Of a stretch of 64,000 bases of DNA, positions 33,701-42,743 are shown one piece after another. The stretch comes from CAZJLP01 sp964546955. GTDB lineage: Bacteria > Verrucomicrobiota > Verrucomicrobiia > Opitutales > Opitutaceae. Each line of letters begins with the position of its first letter. The first letter of the stretch is position 1. The notes below the pieces were generated by a model. It did not search any database, had not been told where the DNA came from, and saw only the letters and a program-made list of their open reading frames with translations. The stretch spans positions 124,001-188,000 of the forward strand of contig CAZJLP010000001.1 of NCBI GenBank assembly GCA_964546955.1, written 5' to 3'. The position numbers and the translations under genes were made by a program.

Positions 33701-34735
33701 TTAGACTGCGTTCCCCGTGCGGCCGAGCATTTCGACAGCGCGTGTGAGTTGAAATTCGCGGCGCGTTCGGTGGTCGGCGCTGTCGCCGTCCGTGAAACGA
33801 TAGCGAGTGCGTCCCGCGGGTAGAAAATCGTTAAGGCAGATGCAGGCCCATTTGACCTGATATAGCGGTTCGAGCGCGACGATGCGCCTCGCCAAAGCGC
33901 CTGGGCTTGGCGAGAGACTCAACACCGTCTGCAGAAAAGGGTCGCTCAATGCGCGCGAGAGCAGCATGTCGGGTTGGTTTGCGAAATCGCAGACCAGTTT
34001 CGCCGGGTCATCGCGGCCAGCATACTCGAAATCCACGAAGCGCAGCGTGCCGTCGGCCTGCCGAAGCGCATTGTGAAAACCAAAATCGGAGGGAGACAAA
34101 CAGCATTCGTCGGCGGACAAGCACTCCTGGCGTTCTTCGATCAGAGGCCACTCTGCGCGGATCAGGGAGAGGATGCGCTGCCAGGTAGGAAGCAGCCGCG
34201 ACTCTACGAAATCGCGGGCCTGCGTATCAGTCTCGTCTCGGACCACGAGCTCGGCCAAACGATCAACCCGGCGCTGTGTGGTTTCGACATGTTGCTGGAT
34301 AGAAAAACACGCCTCGGATGCAGGGCGAATTTCCGGCGGAGGCGGGCGCAAGGAATTTGTCTCGCGGTAGAAGTGACACGCCTGTGCGACACAAGCCGCG
34401 TCGATCTCCGTCAACCCGAGCCGCGAGCCTTCAATGAACTCAAGCAAAGCGGCGTGGCTCTCGGCATCCGCGATCAATGGCTTGGCCGCCAAGGCGCATC
34501 CCACCCTTCGAAGATGACAGAGAAAATCAAATTCCTGGCCGAGTCGATCGCGCGGGTCGTCGGGGTGGTGAAAATAGCGTTTCAGTAGATAAGATGTTTC
34601 GCCGACACGCAGCCGATACACCCGATTGTTACGACCACCTGACAGTGGTTCGACGCGGAAGCTATCAGCTACCCCTACACGAGACAGCAATTCGCGCGCG
34701 ACTTCTTCGGTATCGGCAGATGCGATTGCGCTCAT
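33701..34735 (-). CDS. APH-like small-molecule kinase
   Basis: The 344-residue protein has the aminoglycoside-phosphotransferase/choline-kinase fold: N-terminal lobe with LSGGRNNRVYRLRVGETSYLLKRY (Gly-rich loop and Lys), a variant catalytic loop SPSDFGFHNAL in place of HGDLxxxN, and FVDFEYAGRDDPAKLVCDFA as the DFE metal motif. In surface-glycan clusters such kinases phosphorylate sugars, polyols or choline-like groups; drug resistance is not implied. It overlaps the HAD gene by 4 bp, which suggests a kinase-phosphatase pair working on one intermediate. Confidence 0.75.
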   Translation of the reverse strand: MSAIASADTEEVARELLSRVGVADSFRVEPLSGGRNNRVYRLRVGETSYLLKRYFHHPDDPRDRLGQEFDFLCHLRRVGCALAAKPLIADAESHAALLEFIEGSRLGLTEIDAACVAQACHFYRETNSLRPPPPEIRPASEACFSIQQHVETTQRRVDRLAELVVRDETDTQARDFVESRLLPTWQRILSLIRAEWPLIEERQECLSADECCLSPSDFGFHNALRQADGTLRFVDFEYAGRDDPAKLVCDFANQPDMLLSRALSDPFLQTVLSLSPSPGALARRIVALEPLYQVKWACICLNDFLPAGRTRYRFTDGDSADHRTRREFQLTRAVEMLGRTGNAV

Positions 34736-35337
34736 CGGGTTGGTTTCGCTGTGAACAGGGCGTTTGCGATTTCGGTCCAGCTGCGTGCTGTTTTGACTCC
34801 GGCAAGCGCCGGATGTTGACCCTCTGGGTCAAAGAGAATCGCGGAAGTCTCTTGAGGAAAAGCTATTTCTGAAAAAACCTCGGGCAGGTCATCGATGAAC
34901 ACGTCGCATCGACGCCGCGCGATCGCTTCCACCTTTCCCAAACGGGTCTCGTGAAATTCGACATCGCCCGACGCTAAACCAAAATAGCCGTGCGCGGTCA
35001 GCCAGAGACGGGCGGCTTCCTGCAGGTCGAACGGGTCCCCCGACGCGGCGAAGCGCGTTTTGTGGCTTAGAATGCATACGGGGACGCCATTGCTCAGACA
35101 GCGTTCGAAAAACTCGGCAACGTGCGGAAACGGTTCTGCCCGTCCCATCAATCGTCCGTAAACCTCTCCCTGCAGCGAAGTCCAGGCGTCGTTGCCATGA
35201 TGCAATTGCAACCAAGCTCGAACAGCTTGTTTCCGCGGAAATAACTCGGCAGGCACGAGGCCGCGGTCCCGCGCGACCCCGTAAAATAGCCCATCATATT
35301 GAATGATGGTGTTGTCGAGGTCGACGCCGATGCGCAT
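34732..35337 (-). CDS. HAD-like phosphatase
   Basis: A 201-residue HAD hydrolase: motif I IGVDLDNTI (D6 and D8), motif II-like VCILSHKT, a conserved Lys in LGKVEAI, and motif IV VFIDDLPEVF. It lacks the cysteine zinc site and DRDGT motif of GmhB, so it is not a typical heptose-bisphosphate phosphatase, but it could fill that missing step here. It starts 5 bp after the stop of the transketolase C-half gene and is coupled to the APH-like kinase. Confidence 0.75.
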   Translation of the reverse strand: MRIGVDLDNTIIQYDGLFYGVARDRGLVPAELFPRKQAVRAWLQLHHGNDAWTSLQGEVYGRLMGRAEPFPHVAEFFERCLSNGVPVCILSHKTRFAASGDPFDLQEAARLWLTAHGYFGLASGDVEFHETRLGKVEAIARRRCDVFIDDLPEVFSEIAFPQETSAILFDPEGQHPALAGVKTARSWTEIANALFTAKPTR

Positions 35338-35342
35338 GACGC

Positions 35343-36275
35343 CTAGTTGCTGGTCACGAGTGACGCGTGCACGGCCTCCACGATCGCCCCCGGCGTAAGT
35401 CCGTAAACCTGTCGCGCGTGGTCCTGTTCGCCCGATTCATGGAGAAAATGGTCCGGCGCGCCAAACCGCAGCAAACGGGCATCGTAGCGGGACGGCTGGT
35501 CGACCAGCCATTCGGCCACGGCAGAGCCGAAGCCGCCAATCCGGGAATGCTCTTCGACCGTTACCACCACATCGCATTCGGTAAACACGCGGTGCAGCGT
35601 TCCTTCGTCGAGCGGTTTGATGCTGGCGCAGCTGTAAACGCGGGGGGCAATGCCGTTGCGTTCAAGCAAATCCGCCGCCTCAAGAACGGTCGGTACCATG
35701 TTCCCGGCGCCAAGCAGTGCAACGGTCTGTCCGGGACGAAGCTGATTCCAGACGCCAAAGTCGAAAGTTGGGATGGCCGGGAAAATGACGGGCTCGCCTT
35801 TTTTTCCGATGCGAATGTAGGTGGGGCTATCTCCGGCAAGGGCCGAGCGAAGGCATGCGCGAAGCTCCAACGAGTCGGCCGGTGCGAGCACCCGCATGCC
35901 AGGCAGCGATCTGAGCAAGGCAATGTCCTCCAGTGAATGGTGCGTGGCGCCCAAAGAAGCATAGGACAAGCCGGAACCGGTGCCCACGATAATGACCGGC
36001 TGGTGATGGTAGCAAACGTCGACGCGAATCTGTTCGAAACAGCGGGCCGTGATAAAAGGCGTGATCGTATAGCAAACCGGGCGCAGGCCCGTGCTCGCGA
36101 GACCCGCCGCCATGCTGATCATGTTGGCTTCGGCGACGCCGCAATTGTAGAAGCGTTCGGGCTGCTTGGTCTTGAACTTGTCGAACAGCCGATTGCCAAT
36201 GTCGGCGCTGAGCATGACGACACGGGGATCGGCATTGCCCAAAGCGGTGATTTCTTCAGCGAAGGCGTTTCTCAT
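35343..36275 (-). CDS. Transketolase-like protein, C-terminal half (split enzyme)
   Basis: The 310 residues correspond to the pyrimidine-binding and C-terminal domains of transketolase: RVVMLSADIGNRLFDKF, ERFYNCGVAEANMISMAAGLA with the glutamate that activates thiamine diphosphate, the TPFITARCFEQIRVDVCYH region, and a C-terminal TVEEHSRIGGFGSAVAEWL. It overlaps its partner by 4 bp, so the two halves should form a heteromer. Such split transketolases occur in sugar clusters, where they transfer or remove a two-carbon unit on an unusual ketose. Its donor is unknown; making sedoheptulose 7-phosphate for gmhA is one possibility. Confidence 0.88.
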   Translation of the reverse strand: MRNAFAEEITALGNADPRVVMLSADIGNRLFDKFKTKQPERFYNCGVAEANMISMAAGLASTGLRPVCYTITPFITARCFEQIRVDVCYHHQPVIIVGTGSGLSYASLGATHHSLEDIALLRSLPGMRVLAPADSLELRACLRSALAGDSPTYIRIGKKGEPVIFPAIPTFDFGVWNQLRPGQTVALLGAGNMVPTVLEAADLLERNGIAPRVYSCASIKPLDEGTLHRVFTECDVVVTVEEHSRIGGFGSAVAEWLVDQPSRYDARLLRFGAPDHFLHESGEQDHARQVYGLTPGAIVEAVHASLVTSN

Positions 36276-37105
36276 GTGGCCTCCAGTTCCTGGCGGGCGC
36301 GTTCTACTTCTTCCGCGGTGGGCGAGCGGTAGTGCCAGTTGTTATCATCCTCGATGAACGAGACGCCTTTGCCCTTAATCGTGTGAGCGACGATCGCGAG
36401 CGGTTTGTCATTGGCGCGCGGGGCGTGAAGGGCGGCGACGATCTGCTCGAGATTGTGTCCGTCGACTTCGAGGCAGGTCCAGCCGAACGACTCCCATTTT
36501 CCTTTAAGAGACTCCATCGCCATCACTTCATTGCTGCGGCCGGTCGCCTGCCACTTATTGAAATCGATCAATGCGGTGAGGTGACCGAGCTTGAGGCGGG
36601 GCGCCAGCATCGCGCCTTCCCAAACGGAGCCTTCCTGGCATTCGCCGTCGCTCATGACGACATAGACATCGTAGTTTTTTTTCTGAATTCGCGCGGCCAG
36701 GGCCATGCCGATGCCCACACCCAAGCCGTGACCGAGCGATCCTGTCGCCCACTCGACTCCGGGAGCGCAACCGGGGGACGGTTGTTCCGGCAGGCGGCTG
36801 CCTTCCTCGTTGTAGTGGAGAAGTTCCTTTTCGGAAAAGAAGCCGCGTTTGGCCAAAATTGTATAGAGCGCGCTGACCGCATGGCCTTTGCTGAAAACAA
36901 GACGATCGCGATCCGGATCGGAGGGGTTCGCTGGATCGATCCGCAAAGCCGTTTGGTAAAGGGCCACCAGGAGATCCACGCACGACAGCGCCCCGCCGAG
37001 ATGCGAACTCTGCGCGCGATGCGATATGGCGATCAACTCGAAACGGATTTGGCGCGAAAGTCGGTCCAAGACCCTGAAATCGTGACTAGTGCTCGCAGCC
37101 ATCAT
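36272..37105 (-). CDS. Transketolase-like protein, N-terminal half (split enzyme)
   Basis: This 277-residue subunit carries the diphosphate/Mg-binding domain: HLGGALSCVDLLVALYQTAL (about 35-54), DRLVFSKGHAVSALYTILA, ATGSLGHGLGVGIGMALA, and the cofactor motif SDGECQEGSVWE ending with LIDFNKWQATG (Asp-Gly...Asn metal ligands). The length fits the N-half of a normal transketolase. It overlaps the epimerase before it and its partner after it by 4 bp each. Confidence 0.88.
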   Translation of the reverse strand: MMAASTSHDFRVLDRLSRQIRFELIAISHRAQSSHLGGALSCVDLLVALYQTALRIDPANPSDPDRDRLVFSKGHAVSALYTILAKRGFFSEKELLHYNEEGSRLPEQPSPGCAPGVEWATGSLGHGLGVGIGMALAARIQKKNYDVYVVMSDGECQEGSVWEGAMLAPRLKLGHLTALIDFNKWQATGRSNEVMAMESLKGKWESFGWTCLEVDGHNLEQIVAALHAPRANDKPLAIVAHTIKGKGVSFIEDDNNWHYRSPTAEEVERARQELEAT

Positions 37106-38112
37106 TGGAGTTTCAGTTCCTGCATTCGCTTGATGTTGAAATAGAGCGAATTCGTCATCGGGTCCTTCACCTTGCCCGTCTCAAATGCGGCCTTCAACTC
37201 GCGGACGGCGTCTTCAATCGTGTAACGGGGCTCGTAACCCAGCTCGCGTTTGATTTTGTCCGAAGAAATGTGGTACGAACGATTGTCGTTAGTAGGCGTC
37301 GTTTCAATTGCGACGTTTTTGCCCACCACGCTGCGAACCAGGTCGGCAATGGCGTTAATGGACAGGTTTTGGTACCCGGCGTTGTAGATCTTGCCATCGA
37401 TCTTCTCCGCCGGCCAGGAGAGCGACTTCACGTAGAGTTCGGCGCAATCACGGACATGAAAATTGGGCCGGAGTTGATCGCCGCCGAAGACCGTGATCTT
37501 GCCCTTGTTGATCGCGTGATTGGTGAGAATGTTGACCGAAAGATCCAGGCGCAGCCGAGGCGAATACCCGCAGACCGTCGCCGGTCTGACGGTGAGCACG
37601 GTGAAACCCTGCACGCGGCGCTTCTGAAGTTCCTCTTCGCAGAGAGCCTTGTACTTAGAATAATCCGTCAGCGGTTTCAGCTCCAACTCTTCGGTGACGT
37701 TGGGGTCATCCTTGATGCCGTATACGCTGGACGAGGAAGCATAGATGAAACGTTTGACTCCGCTGTCTTTTGCGATCTCCACGAGCGGAATAAACGCATC
37801 ATAGTTGATCGTCCGGGCGAGTGAGGCATCCAGCTCGAAGCTGGGATCGTTGGAAATACACGCGAGATGGATCACCGCGTCGCAGCCGGCCAACGATTTC
37901 CTGAGTAGCGCCTGGTCGCGCAGATCGCCGTGGATCAACTGGAGGTTTTCGTGGTCCTTCACTTCGTCCAAGACGTGTTTTCCGTAGAGGAACAGGTCCA
38001 ACACGCGGACCATGTAGCCCGCCTTGAGCAGCAGGGGCGTTAGGACCGAACCGACGTAACCGGCTCCGCCGGTGACCAGAACCGTTTTGAGCGATGTATT
38101 CGAAGCTACCAT
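37102..38112 (-). CDS. NAD-dependent sugar epimerase/dehydratase (extended SDR)
   Basis: From ATG 38110-38112 it is 336 residues. Cofactor loop GGAGYVGS (about 15-22), DLFLYGKH, a YASSSSVYG segment with the catalytic Ser/Thr region, and YSKYK as the Tyr-x3-Lys pair. Subfamily features (SVLTPLLLKAG, RPATVCGYSPRLRLDLSVN) match the epimerase at 43999 closely enough to suggest paralogues acting on two related nucleotide sugars. It overlaps the transketolase N-half by 4 bp. The longer upstream frame has no SDR residues. Confidence 0.85.
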   Translation of the reverse strand: MVASNTSLKTVLVTGGAGYVGSVLTPLLLKAGYMVRVLDLFLYGKHVLDEVKDHENLQLIHGDLRDQALLRKSLAGCDAVIHLACISNDPSFELDASLARTINYDAFIPLVEIAKDSGVKRFIYASSSSVYGIKDDPNVTEELELKPLTDYSKYKALCEEELQKRRVQGFTVLTVRPATVCGYSPRLRLDLSVNILTNHAINKGKITVFGGDQLRPNFHVRDCAELYVKSLSWPAEKIDGKIYNAGYQNLSINAIADLVRSVVGKNVAIETTPTNDNRSYHISSDKIKRELGYEPRYTIEDAVRELKAAFETGKVKDPMTNSLYFNIKRMQELKLQ

Positions 38113-38122
38113 GGGCGTAAAA

Positions 38123-39109
38123 TTAAGAAGCGAGGTATTTGAACCAATCCTTCGTGGCGTCCGCGATGGACCGTTGATCCCACAGGGGCGCATCGCGCCA
38201 ATCGTCGATCACTTCGAGCATTCGTTGGACGCCTTGTTCTAGCGTCACGGTTGGGACCCACCCGGTTTGTTGGCGAATCTTGGCGGTGTCCGCAAAGGTG
38301 CAATCCGGTTCGCCCGGCCGTTTCGGCACGTAGATAATTTCTCCGCCGAGCAGCTCGACGAGGCGGTTGATGCTGTAGGTTCCGCCGGAACCGATGTTCA
38401 TGATTTCTCCGCCCAGGCCGGATTCGGCCGCCTTCACGAAGGCGTGAGCAACATCGGTCACATAAGTGAAATCGCGGGTTTGCCTACCGTCGCCGACCAC
38501 GGTGAACGGCTTTTGAACGAGCTTTTGCTTGAGGAAAACGCCGAATACTGCGCCGTATGCGCCGGTGGTGCGGCTGCGTGGGCCGTACACATTGAACATC
38601 CGCAGAGAGATCGCCTTCAGCTTGTAAACCTGTGACCAATGCATCACCAGCTGTTCTCCAAGATATTTGGTGAGGCCATACGGATGGCGCGGGGAGCATG
38701 GGTGAGACTCCGGCGTCGGCACGACGTCAGCGATGCCGTAGCAGGTTGAGCTTGCGGCATACAGAAATTGCTGGGCGCCGACCAAACGTGCCAACTCGAG
38801 TACGCGGAACGTGCCTTCAACATTGACCTTAAAATAGTCCTCTGGATTTTGAATTGACGGGACCAAATCCGCGCGTCCCGCAAGGTGGAAGACCCAATTG
38901 ATTTCCCTTGAAGGAAGGTCTTCAAGGTCAACTTCCAGAATGCTCTTTTTGACGAGCGTGAAGCGGGTGGACGCGAAGGCCTGCTTGAGGTTGGCTTCGC
39001 GGCCAGTGGAGAAATCGTCTATCGCCACAACGCGGTGCCCTTGATCGAGCAGCAAGTCGCATAGGTGGCTTCCAATAAACCCGGCGGCCCCGGTAACGAT
39101 GCAGTTCAT
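38123..39109 (-). CDS. NAD-dependent nucleotide-sugar epimerase (GalE/WbpP-like)
   Basis: The 328-residue protein has TGAAGFIGSHLCDLLLDQGH (residues 6-25), DDFSTGR, LAGRADLVPSIQNP, YAASSTCYG, the catalytic HPYGLTKYLGE (Tyr-x3-Lys) and FNVYGPRS, all typical of UDP-glucose/GlcNAc 4-epimerases. The usual Ser is present in the AASST turn. It sits 10 bp from its neighbour downstream and 19 bp from the kinase/nucleotidyltransferase fusion. Exact substrate cannot be chosen from sequence. Confidence 0.85.
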   Translation of the reverse strand: MNCIVTGAAGFIGSHLCDLLLDQGHRVVAIDDFSTGREANLKQAFASTRFTLVKKSILEVDLEDLPSREINWVFHLAGRADLVPSIQNPEDYFKVNVEGTFRVLELARLVGAQQFLYAASSTCYGIADVVPTPESHPCSPRHPYGLTKYLGEQLVMHWSQVYKLKAISLRMFNVYGPRSRTTGAYGAVFGVFLKQKLVQKPFTVVGDGRQTRDFTYVTDVAHAFVKAAESGLGGEIMNIGSGGTYSINRLVELLGGEIIYVPKRPGEPDCTFADTAKIRQQTGWVPTVTLEQGVQRMLEVIDDWRDAPLWDQRSIADATKDWFKYLAS

Positions 39110-39128
39110 CTGGGAATGATTCAGTTGG

Positions 39129-40667
39129 TTAAAACGCGAGCATGGACATGCCGCCTTTTAAGAATTTTGATTTACGAATGGGTTCGGAGTTGCCGACGAT
39201 TTTGACGGCCTGAGCGCCTGCAAGTTGCCCCATGAACGTAGCCAGGTTGAGCGGAAGTTTCGCCGCAGCGGCCAGCGACGCTACCGCGCAGAAAGCATCA
39301 CCAGCGCCAAGAGTGTCGACCGCGACGCGTTCGAAGGCCGCACAAGCACAAAGTTCTTTCTGACCATTGCGTCCCAACGTTTCGTAGGATCCACGCGTCA
39401 GCCAGGCATACCGGCTCCCAAGTTGGGCGGCCAGGGCTGAAAGTTCCTTGCCGTGGTCGAGATCGCGGCGACCGACGGTCAGATTCATTTCGGTCTGATC
39501 CAGCGTAAAGGCGTCCGCGCGATGATAGCGACGACCGAGAATATTGAAGCCGTGATTGTTGCTGTTGGTCTGACAATTGACAGCGAGGAGCTTTGCCTGC
39601 TGCTGCACGTAAACACGTACGAGGTCCTCCATCATGCCGTGGCCGAAGTCCATCACGAGCACGAGATCGTAGTCGTCGATTTGGTCGGCAATGCGTTCTA
39701 AGACGGCATACTGCAGTGCCTCGTCCGGCGCGCGTTTGTCGATGAAGTTCACCGAAAAAAGCTTCGAGAGCTCCTTCCCCTCGTGCCGGGGCTCTACAAA
39801 ACGCTGCTTTACGATAGTGGTGAATTTCGAAGAGCGCACGAGATCTTGTTCGTGCGGGTCTATAAAATCCGATAGCGTTTCCTCGAGCCAGGGCTCGGTC
39901 CCGACCAGGCTGATGAGTTTCACATTCGGTGTGAATTCACGGATGTGACGGAAGACCGCGAGCGCGCCGCCTGCCTGCATTTCCTCCGATACGTAGCGCC
40001 CGGATAGAATGCGGTTTTTGGAGGTCAATCCTTGGACTTCTAAGGTCGTGTACTTGTCGAAGATGATGTCACCGATGATGAGCACGCGCAGCTTGCTGAA
40101 GCCTTCTACGATCTCACGAAACCGGCTCGGCGAGCATGATTGCGCGACCTCATGGCAAAACGATTTCACTTCTGGCGGGTAGGGCTCGAAGTGCTCGTTG
40201 AGGAGACGAGTCGAACTGAATACGATGGAACCGACGTAGCGGATCTCGCCTCCGAGCCGGCGCACCGTTGCGACATCGTCCGCGATATTGCCGGTCACGT
40301 CGTTCTGGTACTGTTCGTATTCGCGACCCTTGCAGTAAAAGCGAGGCCGAACGCATTCGATGGCCTCAACGGCGGCCGGGTAAGGTACGACCACTACGTA
40401 GTCGACGCATTCTAAGGCAGCGAGCCAGCGCGTGCGCAGGTTGTCATTGAAGTAGGGACGGCCTGGCCCCTTGTTCACAAATTTCTCCGCCGTGAGAGTT
40501 ACAACGAGCACATCGCCGAGCGCTTTGGCCTCTTCGAAGTGAACGATGTGGCCGGGATGAATCATGTCGAAAGTCCCGTGGCATTGCACGATAACTTTGT
40601 TTTTTGCCCGTAGCTTCTCGAAATGAACCGGTGCCTTGTCGAAGGGCAGGATTTTTGCGTGCGGCAT
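39129..40667 (-). CDS. Nucleotidyltransferase-PfkB kinase fusion, inverted order relative to HldE
   Basis: At 512 residues it has a cytidylyltransferase/adenylyltransferase fold first (about 20-175): QCHGTFDMIHPGH with the HxGH motif at 37-40, then KFVNKGPGRPYFN, and the closing ISSTR-like SSTRL. A PfkB sugar kinase follows (about 190-505): VLIIGDIIFDKY, EMQAGGALAVFRHI, and the catalytic DTLGAGDAF near 455. HldE/RfaE of LPS heptose synthesis has the same two domains in the opposite order, kinase first. It probably makes a nucleotide-activated heptose-like sugar, but the N-terminal ligand-binding residues should be checked before calling it heptose-specific. Confidence 0.85.
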   Translation of the reverse strand: MPHAKILPFDKAPVHFEKLRAKNKVIVQCHGTFDMIHPGHIVHFEEAKALGDVLVVTLTAEKFVNKGPGRPYFNDNLRTRWLAALECVDYVVVVPYPAAVEAIECVRPRFYCKGREYEQYQNDVTGNIADDVATVRRLGGEIRYVGSIVFSSTRLLNEHFEPYPPEVKSFCHEVAQSCSPSRFREIVEGFSKLRVLIIGDIIFDKYTTLEVQGLTSKNRILSGRYVSEEMQAGGALAVFRHIREFTPNVKLISLVGTEPWLEETLSDFIDPHEQDLVRSSKFTTIVKQRFVEPRHEGKELSKLFSVNFIDKRAPDEALQYAVLERIADQIDDYDLVLVMDFGHGMMEDLVRVYVQQQAKLLAVNCQTNSNNHGFNILGRRYHRADAFTLDQTEMNLTVGRRDLDHGKELSALAAQLGSRYAWLTRGSYETLGRNGQKELCACAAFERVAVDTLGAGDAFCAVASLAAAAKLPLNLATFMGQLAGAQAVKIVGNSEPIRKSKFLKGGMSMLAF

Positions 40668-40694
40668 GACGAACGAAACTGCCAGCTATTCTGA

Positions 40695-41339
40695 CTAGGG
40701 CCGATTTCGGCTGAGCCACTGCATGGCGAGATGGCCGATGACCGTTTGCAGGTCCTCCGCCACTTGCATGTCGTGCACCGGAAAATAAATCGGGTGATCG
40801 GCCAGGCCGAGGCACTGGCCGCCCGTGAAGCCGAGGATGGCGAACGACTCGAGCGCGAGTTCGTGCGCCGTCATCAGCGCGCGAACCACGTTGGGCGAAT
40901 TGCCGCTGCCAGAGAGGACAATCAAGACGTCGCCGGCATTGGCCAGGACCTTGAGCTGTTGAGAGTATACTTCTTCATACGATACGTCGTTCGCGAGGCA
41001 CGTCAGCACCGACGTGTTGGCCGCGAGCGAGGTGACGCGAAGGCCGCGTCCGGAAGCCTTGTCGATCCCATAGAGAAAATCGTTGGCCAGGTGAACCGCG
41101 TTGGCCGCGCTGCCTCCGTTGCCGCAAAGGAAAACCTGGCGGTTTTGCCGCCAGCACCGGTGCAACGATTCAAGCAGGATATTGAAATTGGTCCAGTCGT
41201 GCGCGCGCAGCGCTGTATCCAGTTTGTCCTGATACTCGCTGACGAACGCGGGCATCGCTGCACGAGCCTCCCGCGTTGTCGAGGTCGCCGTCCTGCCCGG
41301 ATTGCGGGCAGGCGATTTGGCCACGAGATCTTTCTTCAT
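40695..41339 (-). CDS. gmhA: Phosphoheptose isomerase (sedoheptulose 7-phosphate isomerase)
   Basis: From ATG 41337-41339 it is 214 residues, a single SIS domain. Signature VFLCGNGGSAANAVHLANDFLYG (about 70-92), TSLAANTSVLTCLANDVSYEEVYSQQL, and VLSGSGNSPNVVRAL with the sugar-phosphate loop, then GFTGGQCLGLADHPIYFPV. GmhA converts sedoheptulose 7-phosphate to D-glycero-D-manno-heptose 7-phosphate. The first 45 residues are basic and unconserved, so an internal start is possible. Together with hddA and hddC it points to a GDP-heptose route. Confidence 0.85.
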   Translation of the reverse strand: MKKDLVAKSPARNPGRTATSTTREARAAMPAFVSEYQDKLDTALRAHDWTNFNILLESLHRCWRQNRQVFLCGNGGSAANAVHLANDFLYGIDKASGRGLRVTSLAANTSVLTCLANDVSYEEVYSQQLKVLANAGDVLIVLSGSGNSPNVVRALMTAHELALESFAILGFTGGQCLGLADHPIYFPVHDMQVAEDLQTVIGHLAMQWLSRNRP

Positions 41340-41485
41340 AGGGAAGAGATCGGCTCGAAGCGACGGAAGTTGAGGAAAACCCCTCAGGCGCAGCACGATG
41401 CCCCCGTCCGGATGCCGGGTAGCGCGAGGGTCGCGGTGAGCCCTTGGCGTTGTGTCCCCCGCAAGCGCCGTTAGTGGAGTCGCGC

Positions 41486-42724
41486 TTAGGCCGCCTGTTT
41501 CGCCGCAGGAAGAGCTTCCGCTGCGGCCAGTAGCCTGTCCCAGAGTGTTTTTCCGCAATTCTCTTGCCGGTAACGCGGTGCGCCGGATTCCGCCTGTTGA
41601 CGAAGCGCCGGCAGCTGCTGAAGAGCACTGGCGACCGCCGCGGCCATCGCCTGAGCGGTCCACTGCGGGGCGGCGACCACCCCAAGCTGGAACTCGCGCC
41701 CTTGGCGGGCGGGGACGGTGTTGCCGCAAACGACGACCACTTTACCGGCAGACGCTGCTTCCGTGAAGACTCCCGAGGAGCCAAAGCCATAGAAAGTCGG
41801 GGTGTAAGGTAGCAGCACGATGTCCGCGCGGCTCAGCAGGTTCAAATAGTCGGTTTGGCCAAGCGGCCCGTTCAGCAGCTCCACGTCGGCACCCTGAAGT
41901 TGATCCAGCTGGGCGATCACCGGTGCTAGGCCTGTGGAAGCGGCGTTTTCCCGATTCTGCACCTGCACGACGAATTTTGGACGCGGCTTCAACGCGGCGC
42001 ACCGGTTGATAATTTCCGGTAAAAAATGAAAACCTCGGAGGGGGCTGGTGTGACCCTGATACACGACCACGGGTCGGGCGTCTGCGGCGCGCGGCGTCGT
42101 TTTTTCGACCAGAGCGGACACGTCCATTGGATTTGGTAGTTCAAGGACAGGTCCTCCCGTGATCTGCTTGTAGGCGTTCGCGAGTTCCGTTGTATCCGTG
42201 CAAATCAATGTGCGCGGATGAGCCGAAACGAGCTGCTTCACCGCATAGCGGTAGAGGAGCACGATCATTTCTTTGTTTTGCCGCGTTTGGACGTAGTCCA
42301 TCGCATGATTCAAATACCGGAACATCAGCGCCACGGTGGGTCGGCGTTCCGGAGGCAGACGGGCGAGCCACAGCGCAACGGCGTAAACCTGGTTCTGGAG
42401 AATGTTCGGAAAGTAGACCAGATCGTTGGCCGAAAAACGGGCGGGATCGATTGAGACCAGATCCGCGAGGAATTCCTGGTTGATCGTATTAAAATTCTCG
42501 ATCGCCCAGACCAGGGGATCGCTGCAGGCCTCGCGAAAAATGTCCTGCGAGAAGACCGAAGTCACCGGCACGTCGCCGCAGGTCGCCACTGTGGCTTGCT
42601 TGCGCCCGTACACAAAGGTTTCGATTCCCCGGCGCTTCAGCTCCGCTGCCAGCTGAAAGTCGTGGCTGAGATAATGCCCGCCAACGCCTGACAGCTGAGG
42701 ATCCAGAATGTGGACGCGGCGCAT
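41486..42724 (-). CDS. Glycosyltransferase, GT4-like
   Basis: A 412-residue GT-B enzyme: N-terminal HILDPQLSGVGGHYLSHDFQLAAEL (acceptor-side loop with GGH), and C-terminal VVVYQGHTSPLRGFHFLPEII, NGPLGQTDYLNLLSRADIVLLPYTPTFYGFGSSGVFTEAASAGKVVVV (about 290-345) with the EX7E-type donor site. Likely adds a sugar to the growing glycan. It follows hddA with 19 bp between and precedes gmhA by 146 bp, a gap with no gene or clear signal. Confidence 0.85.
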   Translation of the reverse strand: MRRVHILDPQLSGVGGHYLSHDFQLAAELKRRGIETFVYGRKQATVATCGDVPVTSVFSQDIFREACSDPLVWAIENFNTINQEFLADLVSIDPARFSANDLVYFPNILQNQVYAVALWLARLPPERRPTVALMFRYLNHAMDYVQTRQNKEMIVLLYRYAVKQLVSAHPRTLICTDTTELANAYKQITGGPVLELPNPMDVSALVEKTTPRAADARPVVVYQGHTSPLRGFHFLPEIINRCAALKPRPKFVVQVQNRENAASTGLAPVIAQLDQLQGADVELLNGPLGQTDYLNLLSRADIVLLPYTPTFYGFGSSGVFTEAASAGKVVVVCGNTVPARQGREFQLGVVAAPQWTAQAMAAAVASALQQLPALRQQAESGAPRYRQENCGKTLWDRLLAAAEALPAAKQAA

Positions 42725-42743
42725 GAAAAAATCGCGTTACGCC

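Noticed and set aside
33701..34735. Aminoglycoside resistance gene
   Set aside because: Only the general kinase fold matches; the catalytic loop is altered and the context is a sugar operon.
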